Assembly (NCBI GenBank): GCA_964421355.1
Contig: CAYQWX010000054.1
Coordinates: 1-13,571, forward strand
Length of the DNA: 13,571 nucleotides
Direction of reading: 5' to 3'
Source: JALTDM01 sp964421355
GTDB taxonomy: Bacteria > Bacteroidota > Bacteroidia > Bacteroidales > JALTDM01
Shown piece by piece: positions 1 through 7,457 of the stretch. The notes beneath the pieces were generated by a model. That model was not told the origin of the DNA, made no database searches, and was given only the letters and a program-made list of their open reading frames with translations. Both the position numbers and the translations under genes were made by a program. Numbering within the stretch: position 1 is the stretch's first letter; each line of letters opens with the position of its first letter.

Positions 1-732
1 CTTTATAAAAAGTTCCAATGCATCTGCCATAGATTTTGCTTGTTGTGTTGGTGCTGCAATATCTAATCTTAAGCCTGCAGTTTTAACAGCTCTTTTTGTT
101 GTTGGTCCAAATGCACCTATATATGTGTTGGGTCCTTGTTTGAAGTCAGGAAAGTTTTTTTGTAAGGATTTGATTCCAGATGGACTAAAAAATAAAATTA
201 CATCATATTTATTTATATCAATATCTTTTAAATCTGTAGCAACGGTACGATACAATACCATTTTTTGAAAATCTATGTTATGCTTTTTTAGAAAATTAGG
301 AATTTCTTTTTTATGAATATCCGATACAGGAAGCAATACTTTTTTTGTATCATGTTTTTTAAAGTATGGTAATAGGTCTTGAACTTTGCCGTTTACATAA
401 AATATTTTACGTTTTCTGTAGGTCATGTATTTTGTGAGATAAAATGCAATGCTTTCGGATAGACAATAATATCGCAATTTTTTTGGTAATTCTACTCTGA
501 GCGTATCCACCATTTTGAAGAAATGATCAGCTGCTGTTCTACTTGTGAGTATTACCACATCTATGGAAGAAAAGTCTATTTTTTGTTTTCTTAGTTCTTT
601 TGACGAAACACTTTCTACTGTTATAAAAGGCTTATAATCAATGTTAAGGTTGTACTTTTCAGCAATATCATCGTATTTAGTTTTTCTTGCAGCCGGTTTG
701 GGTTGGGAAATTAAAATATTTTTTATTTTCAA
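1..732 (-). CDS. hemD: Uroporphyrinogen-III synthase, 3' end outside window
   Basis: HemD closes linear hydroxymethylbilane to uroporphyrinogen III, with inversion of ring D, in the cytoplasmic haem/sirohaem pathway. The frame is open for 244 codons to the window edge. The N-terminus carries the Bacteroidota-type KIKNILISQPKP segment (residues 2-13). Further on are the usual HemD blocks: DVVILTSRTAADHFF (about 58-72), LLPVSDI (about 131-137), DVILFFSPSG (about 175-184), YIGAFGPTTKRAV (about 202-214) and a late AAPTQQAKSM before the helix at the edge. Family members are about 250 residues, so only a few codons are missing. No in-frame ATG precedes the conserved N-terminus and a stop lies upstream at about 790. 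TTG at 732-730 is the best start: a second TTG at 762-760 falls inside the likely -7 box. The gene diverges from the sigma factor gene. Function is confident; the start is inferred. Confidence 0.9.
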   Translation of the reverse strand, partial: MKIKNILISQPKPAARKTKYDDIAEKYNLNIDYKPFITVESVSSKELRKQKIDFSSIDVVILTSRTAADHFFKMVDTLRVELPKKLRYYCLSESIAFYLTKYMTYRKRKIFYVNGKVQDLLPYFKKHDTKKVLLPVSDIHKKEIPNFLKKHNIDFQKMVLYRTVATDLKDIDINKYDVILFFSPSGIKSLQKNFPDFKQGPNTYIGAFGPTTKRAVKTAGLRLDIAAPTQQAKSMADALELFIK

Positions 733-759
733 AACTTTGTAGTTTTTAATTTCAGGGCA

Positions 760-767
760 CAAAATTA
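760..767 (-). promoter_or_regulatory. Putative -7 box for hemD
   Basis: Read on the minus strand the sequence is TAATTTTG, an exact match to the Bacteroidota -7 consensus TAnnTTTG. It ends 27 bases before the TTG proposed as the hemD start, giving a leader of about 20 bases. No clear -33 TTTG is seen at the usual spacing. Confidence 0.5.
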
Positions 768-915
768 CTATATTTTTTTGTATCTTATACTACACTAATA
801 ATAAAACTTATTTTAATACAATGTAATAAATTGTATTTCAATATGTAATTTTTTTGTAATGTATTTTTTTTAAATTATTTGTTAAAAAATATACAATAAG
901 TGCAACATTTTGTAT

Positions 916-923
916 TATTTTTG
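916..923 (+). promoter_or_regulatory. Putative -7 box for the sigma factor gene
   Basis: TATTTTTG followed by CG matches TAnnTTTG, the Bacteroidota -7 element. Transcription would begin near 930, leaving an unusually long leader of about 115 bases before the ATG at 1046. A -33 TTTG is not evident at the usual spacing, so another factor or a weak -33 element is possible. Confidence 0.45.
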
Positions 924-1032
924 CGTTATATAAAAAACGAACCTGTGCTTTTAAATAAATAAGGAGGAATAGCCTATCGAGTAAAAAATATCTTCTGTTA
1001 GAAATATTAAAAAATATTAACCTTAAAAAAAC

Positions 1033-1038
1033 AGGAGG
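1033..1038 (+). promoter_or_regulatory. Strong Shine-Dalgarno of the sigma factor gene
   Basis: AGGAGG lies 7 bases before the ATG at 1046, an ideal distance, and fixes that start. It stands out because the other genes in the window have no such motif, as is usual in Bacteroidota. A second box, AAGGAGG at 961-967, has no start codon after it. A five-base complement, CCTGT at 942-946, could pair with ACAGG at 1031-1035, but that is too short to claim a switch. Confidence 0.7.
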
Positions 1039-1045
1039 TATTTTT

Positions 1046-1639
1046 ATGTTATACGAAAAATTAGAAGATTCAAAACTCGTTAGGTTGTTTCAAGAAGGGA
1101 ATAACGAAGCATTCAAAACATTGTTATCCCGATATCAAGATACTATTTTTACTTATATATATTCCCAAGTAAGAGATGAAGATGATGCTAATGATATTTT
1201 TCAAGAGACTTTTGTTAAAGTTATTTCTTCTTTAAGAGAAAATAGGTATAATGAGAAAGGTAAATTTATTGGTTGGGTTATGAGAATTGCCCACAATCTT
1301 ATAATAGACCATTTTAGAAAAGATAATAAGAATCAAGTTATTCCTGGGGAAAATGAAGAATATAATTTGTTTAATGTGATTAGATTTTCAGATACGAAAA
1401 ATGTTGAAAATAAAATAATAGATACCCAAATTAGAAATAAAGTTAAAAGCTTGATAGACTTGCTTCCTGAAGAGCAAAAAGAAATTGTGATTTTGCGACA
1501 TTTCGTGGGAATGAATTTTAAGGAAATAGCAGAAGAGCTTGATATAAGTATAAATACTGCATTGGGTAGAATGCGATATGCTTTGATAAATTTACGAAAA
1601 ATTATTAAGAAGTATAATATCGATTTATATAAAGTTTAA
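1046..1639 (+). CDS. ECF-type RNA polymerase sigma factor (sigma-70 family)
   Basis: This 197-residue protein has the two-domain ECF architecture. Sigma region 2 spans about residues 9-93, with the core-binding DANDIFQETFVKV segment (47-59) and the region 2.4 helix WVMRIAHNLIIDHFRK (77-92) for -10 recognition. Sigma region 4 spans about 138-187, from LLPEEQKEIVILRHF through the helix-turn-helix around KEIAEELDISINTALGRMRYAL. There is no region 1.1 or 3, and length is normal for the group. The start is fixed by an AGGAGG box. No anti-sigma gene is adjacent: the gene stands alone between divergent hemD and a terminator, so control may be transcriptional or through its long leader. The family is certain. 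The regulon cannot be read from sequence; a stress-response role would be a guess. Confidence 0.93.
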   Translation: MLYEKLEDSKLVRLFQEGNNEAFKTLLSRYQDTIFTYIYSQVRDEDDANDIFQETFVKVISSLRENRYNEKGKFIGWVMRIAHNLIIDHFRKDNKNQVIPGENEEYNLFNVIRFSDTKNVENKIIDTQIRNKVKSLIDLLPEEQKEIVILRHFVGMNFKEIAEELDISINTALGRMRYALINLRKIIKKYNIDLYKV

Positions 1640-1664
1640 TAATAGTGTTACAAATTTTTTTAGG

Positions 1665-1778
1665 ATGAAAATGCAAATTTTTCTTTCCACTTTCAGCTTG
1701 CTTGCCCAGACAGTTATCTGCTTTTTACTATTGATGAAAAAAGTAGAACAAGGTTCAAGACATTGTATGTTTATATGA
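1665..1778 (+). other. Small ORF candidate after the sigma factor (37 codons)
   Basis: ATG at 1665 opens 37 codons ending at TGA 1776-1778. The peptide begins MKMQIFLSTFSLL and has one hydrophobic stretch (about residues 5-24) followed by basic residues, like a tiny single-pass membrane protein. It lies 25 bases after the sigma gene stop and before the shared terminator. It could be translated from the same transcript. It has no good ribosome-binding site, and AT-rich DNA often gives such frames by chance, so it is reported only as a candidate. Confidence 0.2.
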
Positions 1779-1837
1779 AAATTATTTGGGACACTATTGG
1801 AAGTTAATTTATTAAACGAAATAGTTTGCTTTTAATT

Positions 1838-1873
1838 AAAAAAGAGGTTGCATATAAACACAACCTCTTTTTT
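1838..1873. terminator. Bidirectional intrinsic terminator
   Basis: AAAAAAGAGGTTG (1838-1850) is a perfect 13-base inverted repeat of CAACCTCTTTTTT (1861-1873), with a 10-base loop. The stem is flanked by an A-run on the left and a T-run on the right, so it can end transcription both from the sigma factor gene (plus) and from the C25 protease gene (minus, stop at 1880). Confidence 0.9.
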
Positions 1874-1879
1874 ATGAAT

Positions 1880-4800
1880 TTATTCTTTTACTATACGTTT
1901 TACATATTTGTCATCGTTGGTTTTCATTTCTATATAATAAACACCGGCAGGAATATTATTTAAGTTGATTATCAAGCTGTGTTCTCCTCGTTCTTGATTA
2001 GTCTTGGGTATTATTGTTTTTATAAATTTACCTTTATTGTTGTATAAGTTGATAGTTACTTGTGATTTTGTTAATAGGTTATAGTTTATATTTAATTGTT
2101 TAGGAGTAGGATTAGGATAAATTCTCCAAGTTGCATCTTTGTTCCCTTGTATTTCGTTGTAGCTTGTAACTATAGATATTGGAGGAAATACTATGTAATC
2201 TACCCATGCGGCATCTTCGCCTTGACTTGCACTGTAATCTTTTTGGTAAGTCCAGGTAAGAGTGTGTGTGCCATTAGGAATAAAGTATGCAGCTCTATCC
2301 CAGCCTTCTTCTCCAGACCATTCATTTCTGAGTACTCCATCTATATAAAAATGTAAAAAGTCGTAGTTGCTTTCAGATGATACTTTGTAATAGAAGCTTA
2401 ATGTATCATCGTTAGTTACATTTACATCTATAGATAGTGTAGATGTTTGGTTATCAGTAATAGTACCTGAACGCATAGAATAGTCTCCTTCATATTTTGT
2501 AATACTATCTCTTGTCCAAGGAGCATTTCCACTATTAACCCAATTGAATACAAACGGATTATCATTTTCCCAATCTTCATATATTTCTCCTATTGGTAGA
2601 GAGAATTGAGCAGATACCGAGTATGGAGTTGCTGTCCATTGATAATTCATATTTGCAATGTCTCCTATTTGTGCAGAAGATGCTACATTTAATGAGAAAG
2701 TCGTGTTATAAGTGTTATTGGCATTTACAGTAGGTATTGATGTAGAGGGGTTGTTAATGGAAATTTGTGAATATGAGGTTGTTAGGTTGCAATTGCCTGT
2801 AGGAGTAGTGGAATGTCCATTGTTTTCATTTATTATTGTTAGGTTTGCATTTTCTCCAATATCCAGATGTCCGTTATTGTTGCCTGAAGCATCGTTTATA
2901 GTATATTGGAGAATATTAAGGTGAGGAGCATTTAATGTTATGTTTATCGGATATGTCCATATAGAATCGTTAGTATCTGTTATTTCTAATGAGAAATGTG
3001 CTGAGTGTTGATCTGGTATGGAGTCGTTTACTGTGAAAGCAAAAGCATCTGTAAAGGATAATTGTGTGCCTGCCGTTATGTTTCCACAACTTAAAGAATC
3101 ATCTGTAATAGTAATGTATGTATCATTTGTTGATAATGTTGCGGTTACATTATTTGCATCTTGATTGCCTACATTTTTTAATGTAACTCCAAGTAAAATA
3201 TTTTCTCCGTAATCACATAACCCATTATTATTACCTGTTACATCATTTACTTGGTTTGATATGTACACTACATAAGGAGTATTGGATGAAATAAATACAA
3301 TCTTTCCAATAAAAGGTTTTTTAAATTGTTTTGTTACTACAATATCAAAAGTATCGAGAGCAGATACAGGTGTGAAATTTAATGTTACATTTCCAGAGTT
3401 ATCGGCTAGTTGTGCATCTAAAAGTACTCCGTGGTGGGATATTGCTACATAAGCATTTTCTTCGGTAGTTACGGTTAGTGATGATACTCCTACTGGTTGA
3501 GGAGTGATGTATGAAACATTTAGAGTTTGTGGTATTCCCATATATATTAGTAATGAGGGATCCCCCATTGTATGATAAATATCCCAGTAATATTGTTCGT
3601 TATTGCTTCCTGCTTCTGTTACTGCTAAATTACCTGCAAATATTAGTTGATGAGTGGTGGCATACCATTCGCTTTGTGGTTCGGAATGGTCATGGAATAT
3701 TCTGTCATAAGCTCCGAGATGAGAATCATAATCAGGGTTGGATGTAACTGATGTGGCACCTACGGCAAACCAAAAATCTTCGTCCCATAAAGAGTATTGA
3801 GAAGCTCCTAAATAAGCAACAGCACCTTTGTTTGCTGTATGTGTAATTACTTCGCCAAAAGCATCTGATACGTCAAATTTGTTTGATTGACAGCAATTAC
3901 CTAACATCACACAATATTTATCTTGATTTTGGAGATTGGGTATGTCGCTTTGTGAGAAAGAAGGGTTTGCCCATCCATCTGGTGAACAATGTGCAGTATA
4001 ATTGGCAAATCCTACTCCATTGCTTACATTTGCATGTATTGAATCTGCTGCAAATGATTGGTCTGATGTGATTGGTGAACCAGAACCATAAAGATATTCG
4101 TGTACTGTGGTAAATCCGTGTGAAGCATTTATATAGTTATTGCAGCCGTAATTTATTTGTCCGTTACCATAGGTGGGGGCGTTAGATTCGTCTACTCCTG
4201 CAACCATTACAGCTCTTCCCAGGTAAGAGTCGTCAGGGAATAAATATTTTTCGTATTCTAATGTTTTGTCTATATACGCATTAAGTTCTGTAAGATTTTC
4301 TGCTGACCAGCGTCCATAATACATTTCGGGATAAAAGTCTCCATTTCCGTCCATTGTGCAATAGTATAAGTCGGTATGTTTTGAGGTGTATCCGGCGGTA
4401 CTATAAAAAGCCGGTATTTGATCTATATCGCCTACGAAAAGGACAAATGTAGGAGCAGGGTCTGAAGGTGTTGCATTGTTATATAAGTTTGCAAGATAAT
4501 TATGTATAGATGTTGTAGTATCACCTACATTGGGGTCGTTGGTAAGAGCTAATATCGTTTTTATTCCCATTTGGTTTTTCCATTTAATAAAGGGTTGTAG
4601 TGCTGTTTCAAATTGTGGGTCTGATATTATCACCATTTTAAGTGGATACTTACTCATGGTATCTTTTACAGATATAGCTTGTTTTATTGCTTTATGATTG
4701 AGCAAGGTATTATTGAAAAGTGATTCAAATACAGGAGAATAGTATTTTTTATAATTTGATACGAGTTTAGATTTGTTTGTTCCGTTAAATTGTACTTTGA

Positions 4801-5389
4801 AGTGAATGTTTGTATAGATTACTAGTTCGTTGGTGGCAGGATTGTATGCAAATGGTTTTATTGATAGTCTCCCGAGTGTTACATTACGCATTTTACCAAG
4901 GGTGGTTAGTGTTGCCATTGGATTATTTTTTATAAATGCTTTAACTTGGTATGCTTTTTTGTTGTAGTAAAAGGGTAAATCTTCCGGATTTTTATTTTTA
5001 GGAATGGATGGTTGTACTGGCATCAATGGTTTATCAAGTCCTAATGTATTTAGGTTTATTATTGTACTGTCATAATTAATGACTGATATTGAAGGTGTTG
5101 CTCCTGTTGGAATTTCTATTAGTTTATTATATATTGGCATAAGGGGATTTCCTATTTCATTAAAATCCCTTACCATATCCCCGGCAACCAGTCTGATAAA
5201 AGAACCTTTACGTGTTTTTACTTTGAAAGCTTTTAAATTGTTTATAGATAGTATTCCATTAAATCCTTTTATGTCAGATTTGATTAATTTAATTTGATTA
5301 CTTCCATTTGACAATATTGGTGTAAAAATCTTTTGTGCTTGTAATGTAGTAATCCATATTGCCAGTGCAAAAAATAATATTTTTTTCAT
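1880..5389 (-). CDS. Gingipain-like C25 cysteine protease with T9SS sorting domain
   Basis: A 1169-residue secreted endopeptidase of peptidase family C25, whose known members cut after Arg or Lys. Order: signal peptide (1-19, ending LQAQ); C25-type propeptide (about 20-240); catalytic domain (about 250-620), with His467 in NYTAHC and Cys500 in GNCCQSN. The 33-residue spacing equals that of RgpB His211-Cys244, although the usual GHG around the histidine is AHC here. Two CARDB-like beta modules each start with NNNGxxDxGEN (720-730, 837-847). A cleaved-adhesin/MAM-like beta-sandwich follows (about 938-1072). The type A T9SS domain runs from about 1088, WRIYPNP, to the final KRIVKE. The protein should cross the outer membrane by T9SS and be anchored at the surface or released. 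It has its own likely promoter and ends at a shared terminator. Substrate specificity is not readable from the sequence. Confidence 0.93.
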   Translation of the reverse strand: MKKILFFALAIWITTLQAQKIFTPILSNGSNQIKLIKSDIKGFNGILSINNLKAFKVKTRKGSFIRLVAGDMVRDFNEIGNPLMPIYNKLIEIPTGATPSISVINYDSTIINLNTLGLDKPLMPVQPSIPKNKNPEDLPFYYNKKAYQVKAFIKNNPMATLTTLGKMRNVTLGRLSIKPFAYNPATNELVIYTNIHFKVQFNGTNKSKLVSNYKKYYSPVFESLFNNTLLNHKAIKQAISVKDTMSKYPLKMVIISDPQFETALQPFIKWKNQMGIKTILALTNDPNVGDTTTSIHNYLANLYNNATPSDPAPTFVLFVGDIDQIPAFYSTAGYTSKHTDLYYCTMDGNGDFYPEMYYGRWSAENLTELNAYIDKTLEYEKYLFPDDSYLGRAVMVAGVDESNAPTYGNGQINYGCNNYINASHGFTTVHEYLYGSGSPITSDQSFAADSIHANVSNGVGFANYTAHCSPDGWANPSFSQSDIPNLQNQDKYCVMLGNCCQSNKFDVSDAFGEVITHTANKGAVAYLGASQYSLWDEDFWFAVGATSVTSNPDYDSHLGAYDRIFHDHSEPQSEWYATTHQLIFAGNLAVTEAGSNNEQYYWDIYHTMGDPSLLIYMGIPQTLNVSYITPQPVGVSSLTVTTEENAYVAISHHGVLLDAQLADNSGNVTLNFTPVSALDTFDIVVTKQFKKPFIGKIVFISSNTPYVVYISNQVNDVTGNNNGLCDYGENILLGVTLKNVGNQDANNVTATLSTNDTYITITDDSLSCGNITAGTQLSFTDAFAFTVNDSIPDQHSAHFSLEITDTNDSIWTYPINITLNAPHLNILQYTINDASGNNNGHLDIGENANLTIINENNGHSTTPTGNCNLTTSYSQISINNPSTSIPTVNANNTYNTTFSLNVASSAQIGDIANMNYQWTATPYSVSAQFSLPIGEIYEDWENDNPFVFNWVNSGNAPWTRDSITKYEGDYSMRSGTITDNQTSTLSIDVNVTNDDTLSFYYKVSSESNYDFLHFYIDGVLRNEWSGEEGWDRAAYFIPNGTHTLTWTYQKDYSASQGEDAAWVDYIVFPPISIVTSYNEIQGNKDATWRIYPNPTPKQLNINYNLLTKSQVTINLYNNKGKFIKTIIPKTNQERGEHSLIINLNNIPAGVYYIEMKTNDDKYVKRIVKE
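2849..2896 (-). repeat. Second NNNGxxDxGEN module in the C25 protease
   Basis: Encodes residues 832-847, ending NNNGHLDIGEN. It repeats the motif of residues 712-730 about 117 residues later. The pattern is common at the head of CARDB-like beta domains in T9SS cargo, and its Asp/Asn/Glu pattern could bind calcium, which is an inference. Confidence 0.6.
3200..3256 (-). repeat. First NNNGxxDxGEN module in the C25 protease
   Basis: Encodes residues 712-730, ending NNNGLCDYGEN. It is the first of two related beta-domain openings between the protease domain and the adhesin-like domain, probably an old internal duplication. Confidence 0.6.
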
Positions 5390-5411
5390 GGTGTGATATT
5401 TTTATGTTTTA

Positions 5412-5419
5412 CAAATATA
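5412..5419 (-). promoter_or_regulatory. Putative -7 box for the C25 protease gene
   Basis: On the minus strand the sequence is TATATTTG, an exact TAnnTTTG match, ending 22 bases before the ATG at 5389. It implies a very short leader of about 15 bases. The -33 element is not clear. Confidence 0.5.
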
Positions 5420-5680
5420 AGTATTTAATGTATATAAAAGACGATTTGTTTTTGTAAATGGTTGTTTGATATAACCCTGAATTCTTATTGTACCTGTTTG
5501 CTTTACATATTTATATACCTAATGGGGAAAAGAGTAAATCGAATATGCTAACAATTTGTTGAGACAATATATTCCTAAAAAGTCAATTATTGATTAACAA
5601 ACAACACAGAATCTCAATGAAATATAAATAGAAATAAATCAGAAACCCAGAAAAAATTAGACTTTCATATGCCTTTTAAA

Positions 5681-5821
5681 TTATTTTATAAATTTGTAAA
5701 CCAAAATGTTACATTTGATAGTTGAATCTACCGTAGATAATACTAGATTTGTTATGTTAGGGTATATATTTATATTTGCAATTTGATTATTATTGTTTTG
5801 AGGGTTATTGTATTGTTTAAG
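5681..5821 (-). pseudogene. Possible remnant of a T9SS sorting domain
   Basis: Just past the stop of the surface protein gene (5827), a different frame reads an Asn/Gln-rich linker and then ANINIYPNITNLVLS..., ending with ILVYKFIK and a stop at 5683-5681. The linker plus an IYPN-x-TN start plus a hydrophobic strand is the typical opening of a type A sorting domain, but only about 30 residues remain of the usual 70-80. It may be a leftover of a former longer or duplicated C-terminus, or chance in AT-rich DNA. Confidence 0.3.
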
Positions 5822-5826
5822 TTTTT

Positions 5827-6833
5827 TTAGTTGATTATTATTTTTTTATGATATACTATATTGTTTTCTTTTGTATAGATATTTAAAAAATATATTCCTG
5901 CTTTCCAATTAGAAGTATTAATAATTATTTTGTTTGAAGGGGTAAATAAAGTGGTGTTGTAAATAATACTTCCTTGTGCAGTAAGTATTTTTATTGTGTA
6001 TGAGTGATTTCCTTCCCATTTTAGATTAAGTGTGTTGTGGGTGGGAACTGGATAGATTTTTATGAATTTACTTGTAGTAGTGTATGGATTTTGCTGATTT
6101 TCATATTGATGGAAATTCAATGTGGCTACCGCATCTAAGTCAAATCCACTTGTGTTGAAAGGAGTTGGAAACGGGTCATTTATTTTGTGTCCTTGACTAT
6201 CACGGGAACAATGTGTGTGAATGTNNNNNNNNNNCCTATTACATCTATTATTTTTATGTATTTTATACTGTCTATATTTACATTTTCACTATCAGCAATA
6301 TCTTCCAAATCAAATGGAGTTCCATAAAGTGCTTTGTATTTACCTGCCAAATTATGTATTTTTGTTGCGTCCAATGTGTCAAATGTGCCAACCTGAGTGC
6401 TTGTGTCTGTGAGAGAAACCGAGGGGAAACGTACCCAGTTTATACTATCGCTACTGACTTCAACAAAGGCAAGTTCCAAAAAACTATTGTTGAACGCATT
6501 TTCAAATATGGCAAAGTCATATCCCGGACCATTGTATATTACTCCGTTGAAACTAACTATGGCTATGCCGCTGTCACCGAGGCTTATTACATTGTTGTCT
6601 GCTATTCCTATTGCGTTGGAAGGAGTACCAAAAGAAGCTTTTCCCAATGAAGTGTCTGTAATGTTTTGCCAACCACGTATTACATGACAATGAGTAGCCC
6701 AGCTTTGTATTATGGAGCTATCTTTGCTTATTGCTGTAGAACCTGGAAAGCCTGCAGGAGGTGCATATTGTGAAAACAAATTTAGGAATGATAAACTGAA
6801 GGTAAAAAGTAAAATGATATTTTTTTGTTTCAT
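5827..6833 (-). CDS. T9SS-exported surface protein of unknown function, interrupted by an N run
   Basis: A single gene of about 333 residues, split only by undetermined bases at 6225-6234. The first part has a signal peptide (1-22, ending NLFSQ), then YAPPAGFPGS, conserved GPGYDFAIFENAF (102-114), a strand LAFVEVSSDSINW (121-133) and IKIIDVIG just before the gap. After the gap the matching frame is not the one the Ns produce but a shifted one reading IHTHCSRDSQGHKIND, then FDLDAVATLN. It runs straight into a type A sorting domain (FIKIYPVPTHNTLNL to KKIIIN, TAA at 5827). This order, IDVIG then DSQG and FDLDAV, is that of a Bacteroidota cell-surface family known to me without an assigned function. 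The likely promoter is at 6863-6870. Read literally, the Ns would give a false 217-residue protein plus a false separate 97-residue one. Confidence 0.85.
6225..6234. other. Assembly gap (10 Ns) inside a gene
   Basis: Ten Ns interrupt the surface protein gene. The reading frame on the minus strand is GG before the gap and AC-ATT after it, so the true length must be 2, 5, 8, 11... bases (2 modulo 3) to keep the conserved frame. Ten cannot be right. The protein would read smoothly with only two bases missing. Confidence 0.95.
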
Positions 6834-6862
6834 TTATTTTATTTTTATTCAAAAATGAAGCA

Positions 6863-6870
6863 CTAATGTA
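6863..6870 (-). promoter_or_regulatory. Putative -7 box for the surface protein gene
   Basis: TACATTAG on the minus strand, one mismatch from TAnnTTTG, lies 29 bases before the ATG at 6833. The identical octamer precedes the M14 carboxypeptidase gene. It sits in the 48-base gap after pabA, so read-through from that gene is also possible. Confidence 0.35.
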
Positions 6871-6881
6871 GAGAAAATATA

Positions 6882-7457
6882 CTATTTTGCAGTGGAGTAT
6901 ATCCAATTTTTTATTATTTGTAGTCCGTGTTCTGTCATATATGACTCAGGATGGAATTGTATGCCTTCCATGTTGTAGTGTTTGTGCTTTATTGCCATTA
7001 TTTTATTTTGTTGGCTTATGGCTGTAATAGTTATATTAGGGGATGTTTGTGCTACTACCCAAGAGTGATATAATCCTGCATAGAAAGTTTTAGGAATATT
7101 GTTCCATAATATTGAGTTGTCAAAGTGTGTTATTTTTATTTTTTGTCCGTGATATACTTTGTTCATATTTTGTAGTTGGCATCCTGCATATTTTGCTATT
7201 ATTTGATGTCCTAAACAGATACCTAATATTGATTTTTGTTTATTTTGTTGTAATATTTCAAATGCTACGGGATATTCGTCTATATTACCAGGTCCGGGAC
7301 CGAGTATAATTTTATGATAATTGGTGATTTTATTTATTAAATCTAATTCTTTTATGTTAAAAATATTTATGTGGATTGTGTTATTTGATGCTTTGTGTAT
7401 AGTTTGTTGTAGGATATATGTGAATGAGTCGTTGAAGTCAATTAAACAAATTTTCAT
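6882..7457 (-). CDS. pabA: Aminodeoxychorismate/anthranilate synthase component II (glutamine amidotransferase)
   Basis: A 191-residue class I glutamine amidotransferase that supplies ammonia from glutamine to a chorismate-using partner, in folate (PabB) or tryptophan (TrpE) synthesis. Visible features: N-terminal MKICLIDFNDSFTYIL, the oxyanion strand LGPGPGN (52-58), nucleophile Cys81 in GICLGHQ, the HG pair at 103-104, and the catalytic His169 and Glu171 in GIQFHPES, followed by TEHG. Length is normal for a stand-alone subunit. Its start overlaps the last 20 bases of ribD, so the two are probably translated from one message. No chorismate-binding subunit lies in the window to tell PabA from TrpG, and one protein often serves both, so the symbol is provisional. 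Confidence 0.88.
   Translation of the reverse strand: MKICLIDFNDSFTYILQQTIHKASNNTIHINIFNIKELDLINKITNYHKIILGPGPGNIDEYPVAFEILQQNKQKSILGICLGHQIIAKYAGCQLQNMNKVYHGQKIKITHFDNSILWNNIPKTFYAGLYHSWVVAQTSPNITITAISQQNKIMAIKHKHYNMEGIQFHPESYMTEHGLQIIKNWIYSTAK

Larger units (their letters stand above)
733..1045. other. Divergent intergenic region hemD / sigma factor
   Basis: This 313-base AT-rich spacer separates two divergent genes. It holds a probable -7 box for hemD on the minus strand (760-767) and one for the sigma factor on the plus strand (916-923). The plus-strand leader after the latter is about 115 bases and contains two purine-rich Shine-Dalgarno-like boxes (961-967 and 1033-1038). It also has an AT-only inverted repeat, AATATT-AAAA-AATATT, at 1003-1018. 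I find no gene here: no ATG follows the first box at a usable distance. Confidence 0.7.
5390..5826. other. AT-rich intergenic region, 437 bases
   Basis: This spacer lies between two minus-strand secreted-protein genes. Its left edge carries the probable promoter of the C25 protease (5412-5419). Its right edge (5681-5821) keeps an out-of-frame open stretch that resembles the start of a T9SS sorting domain. In between I see only short AT palindromes such as TCAATTATTGA (5583-5593). There is no convincing gene, RNA or terminator, so how transcription of the upstream gene ends is unclear. Confidence 0.6.

Noticed and set aside
1880..5389. PorU, the C25-family sortase of the T9SS, of similar length
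   Set aside because: The protein ends in a complete type A sorting domain and has gingipain-type propeptide, CARDB-like and adhesin-like modules, which fits a cargo protease rather than the sortase.
5583..5593. Palindrome TCAATTATTGA as an operator
   Set aside because: It is a short AT-rich palindrome far from both genes' start regions and expected by chance in this composition.
5400..5680. A small gene in the long spacer
   Set aside because: All frames on both strands are broken by frequent stops, and the open pieces are only AT-rich hydrophobic translations without a start context.
6165..6687. Plus-strand open frames across the surface protein gene
   Set aside because: They are antisense to a gene with a signal peptide, conserved motifs and a sorting domain, and one runs through the Ns. 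They show no domain of their own.
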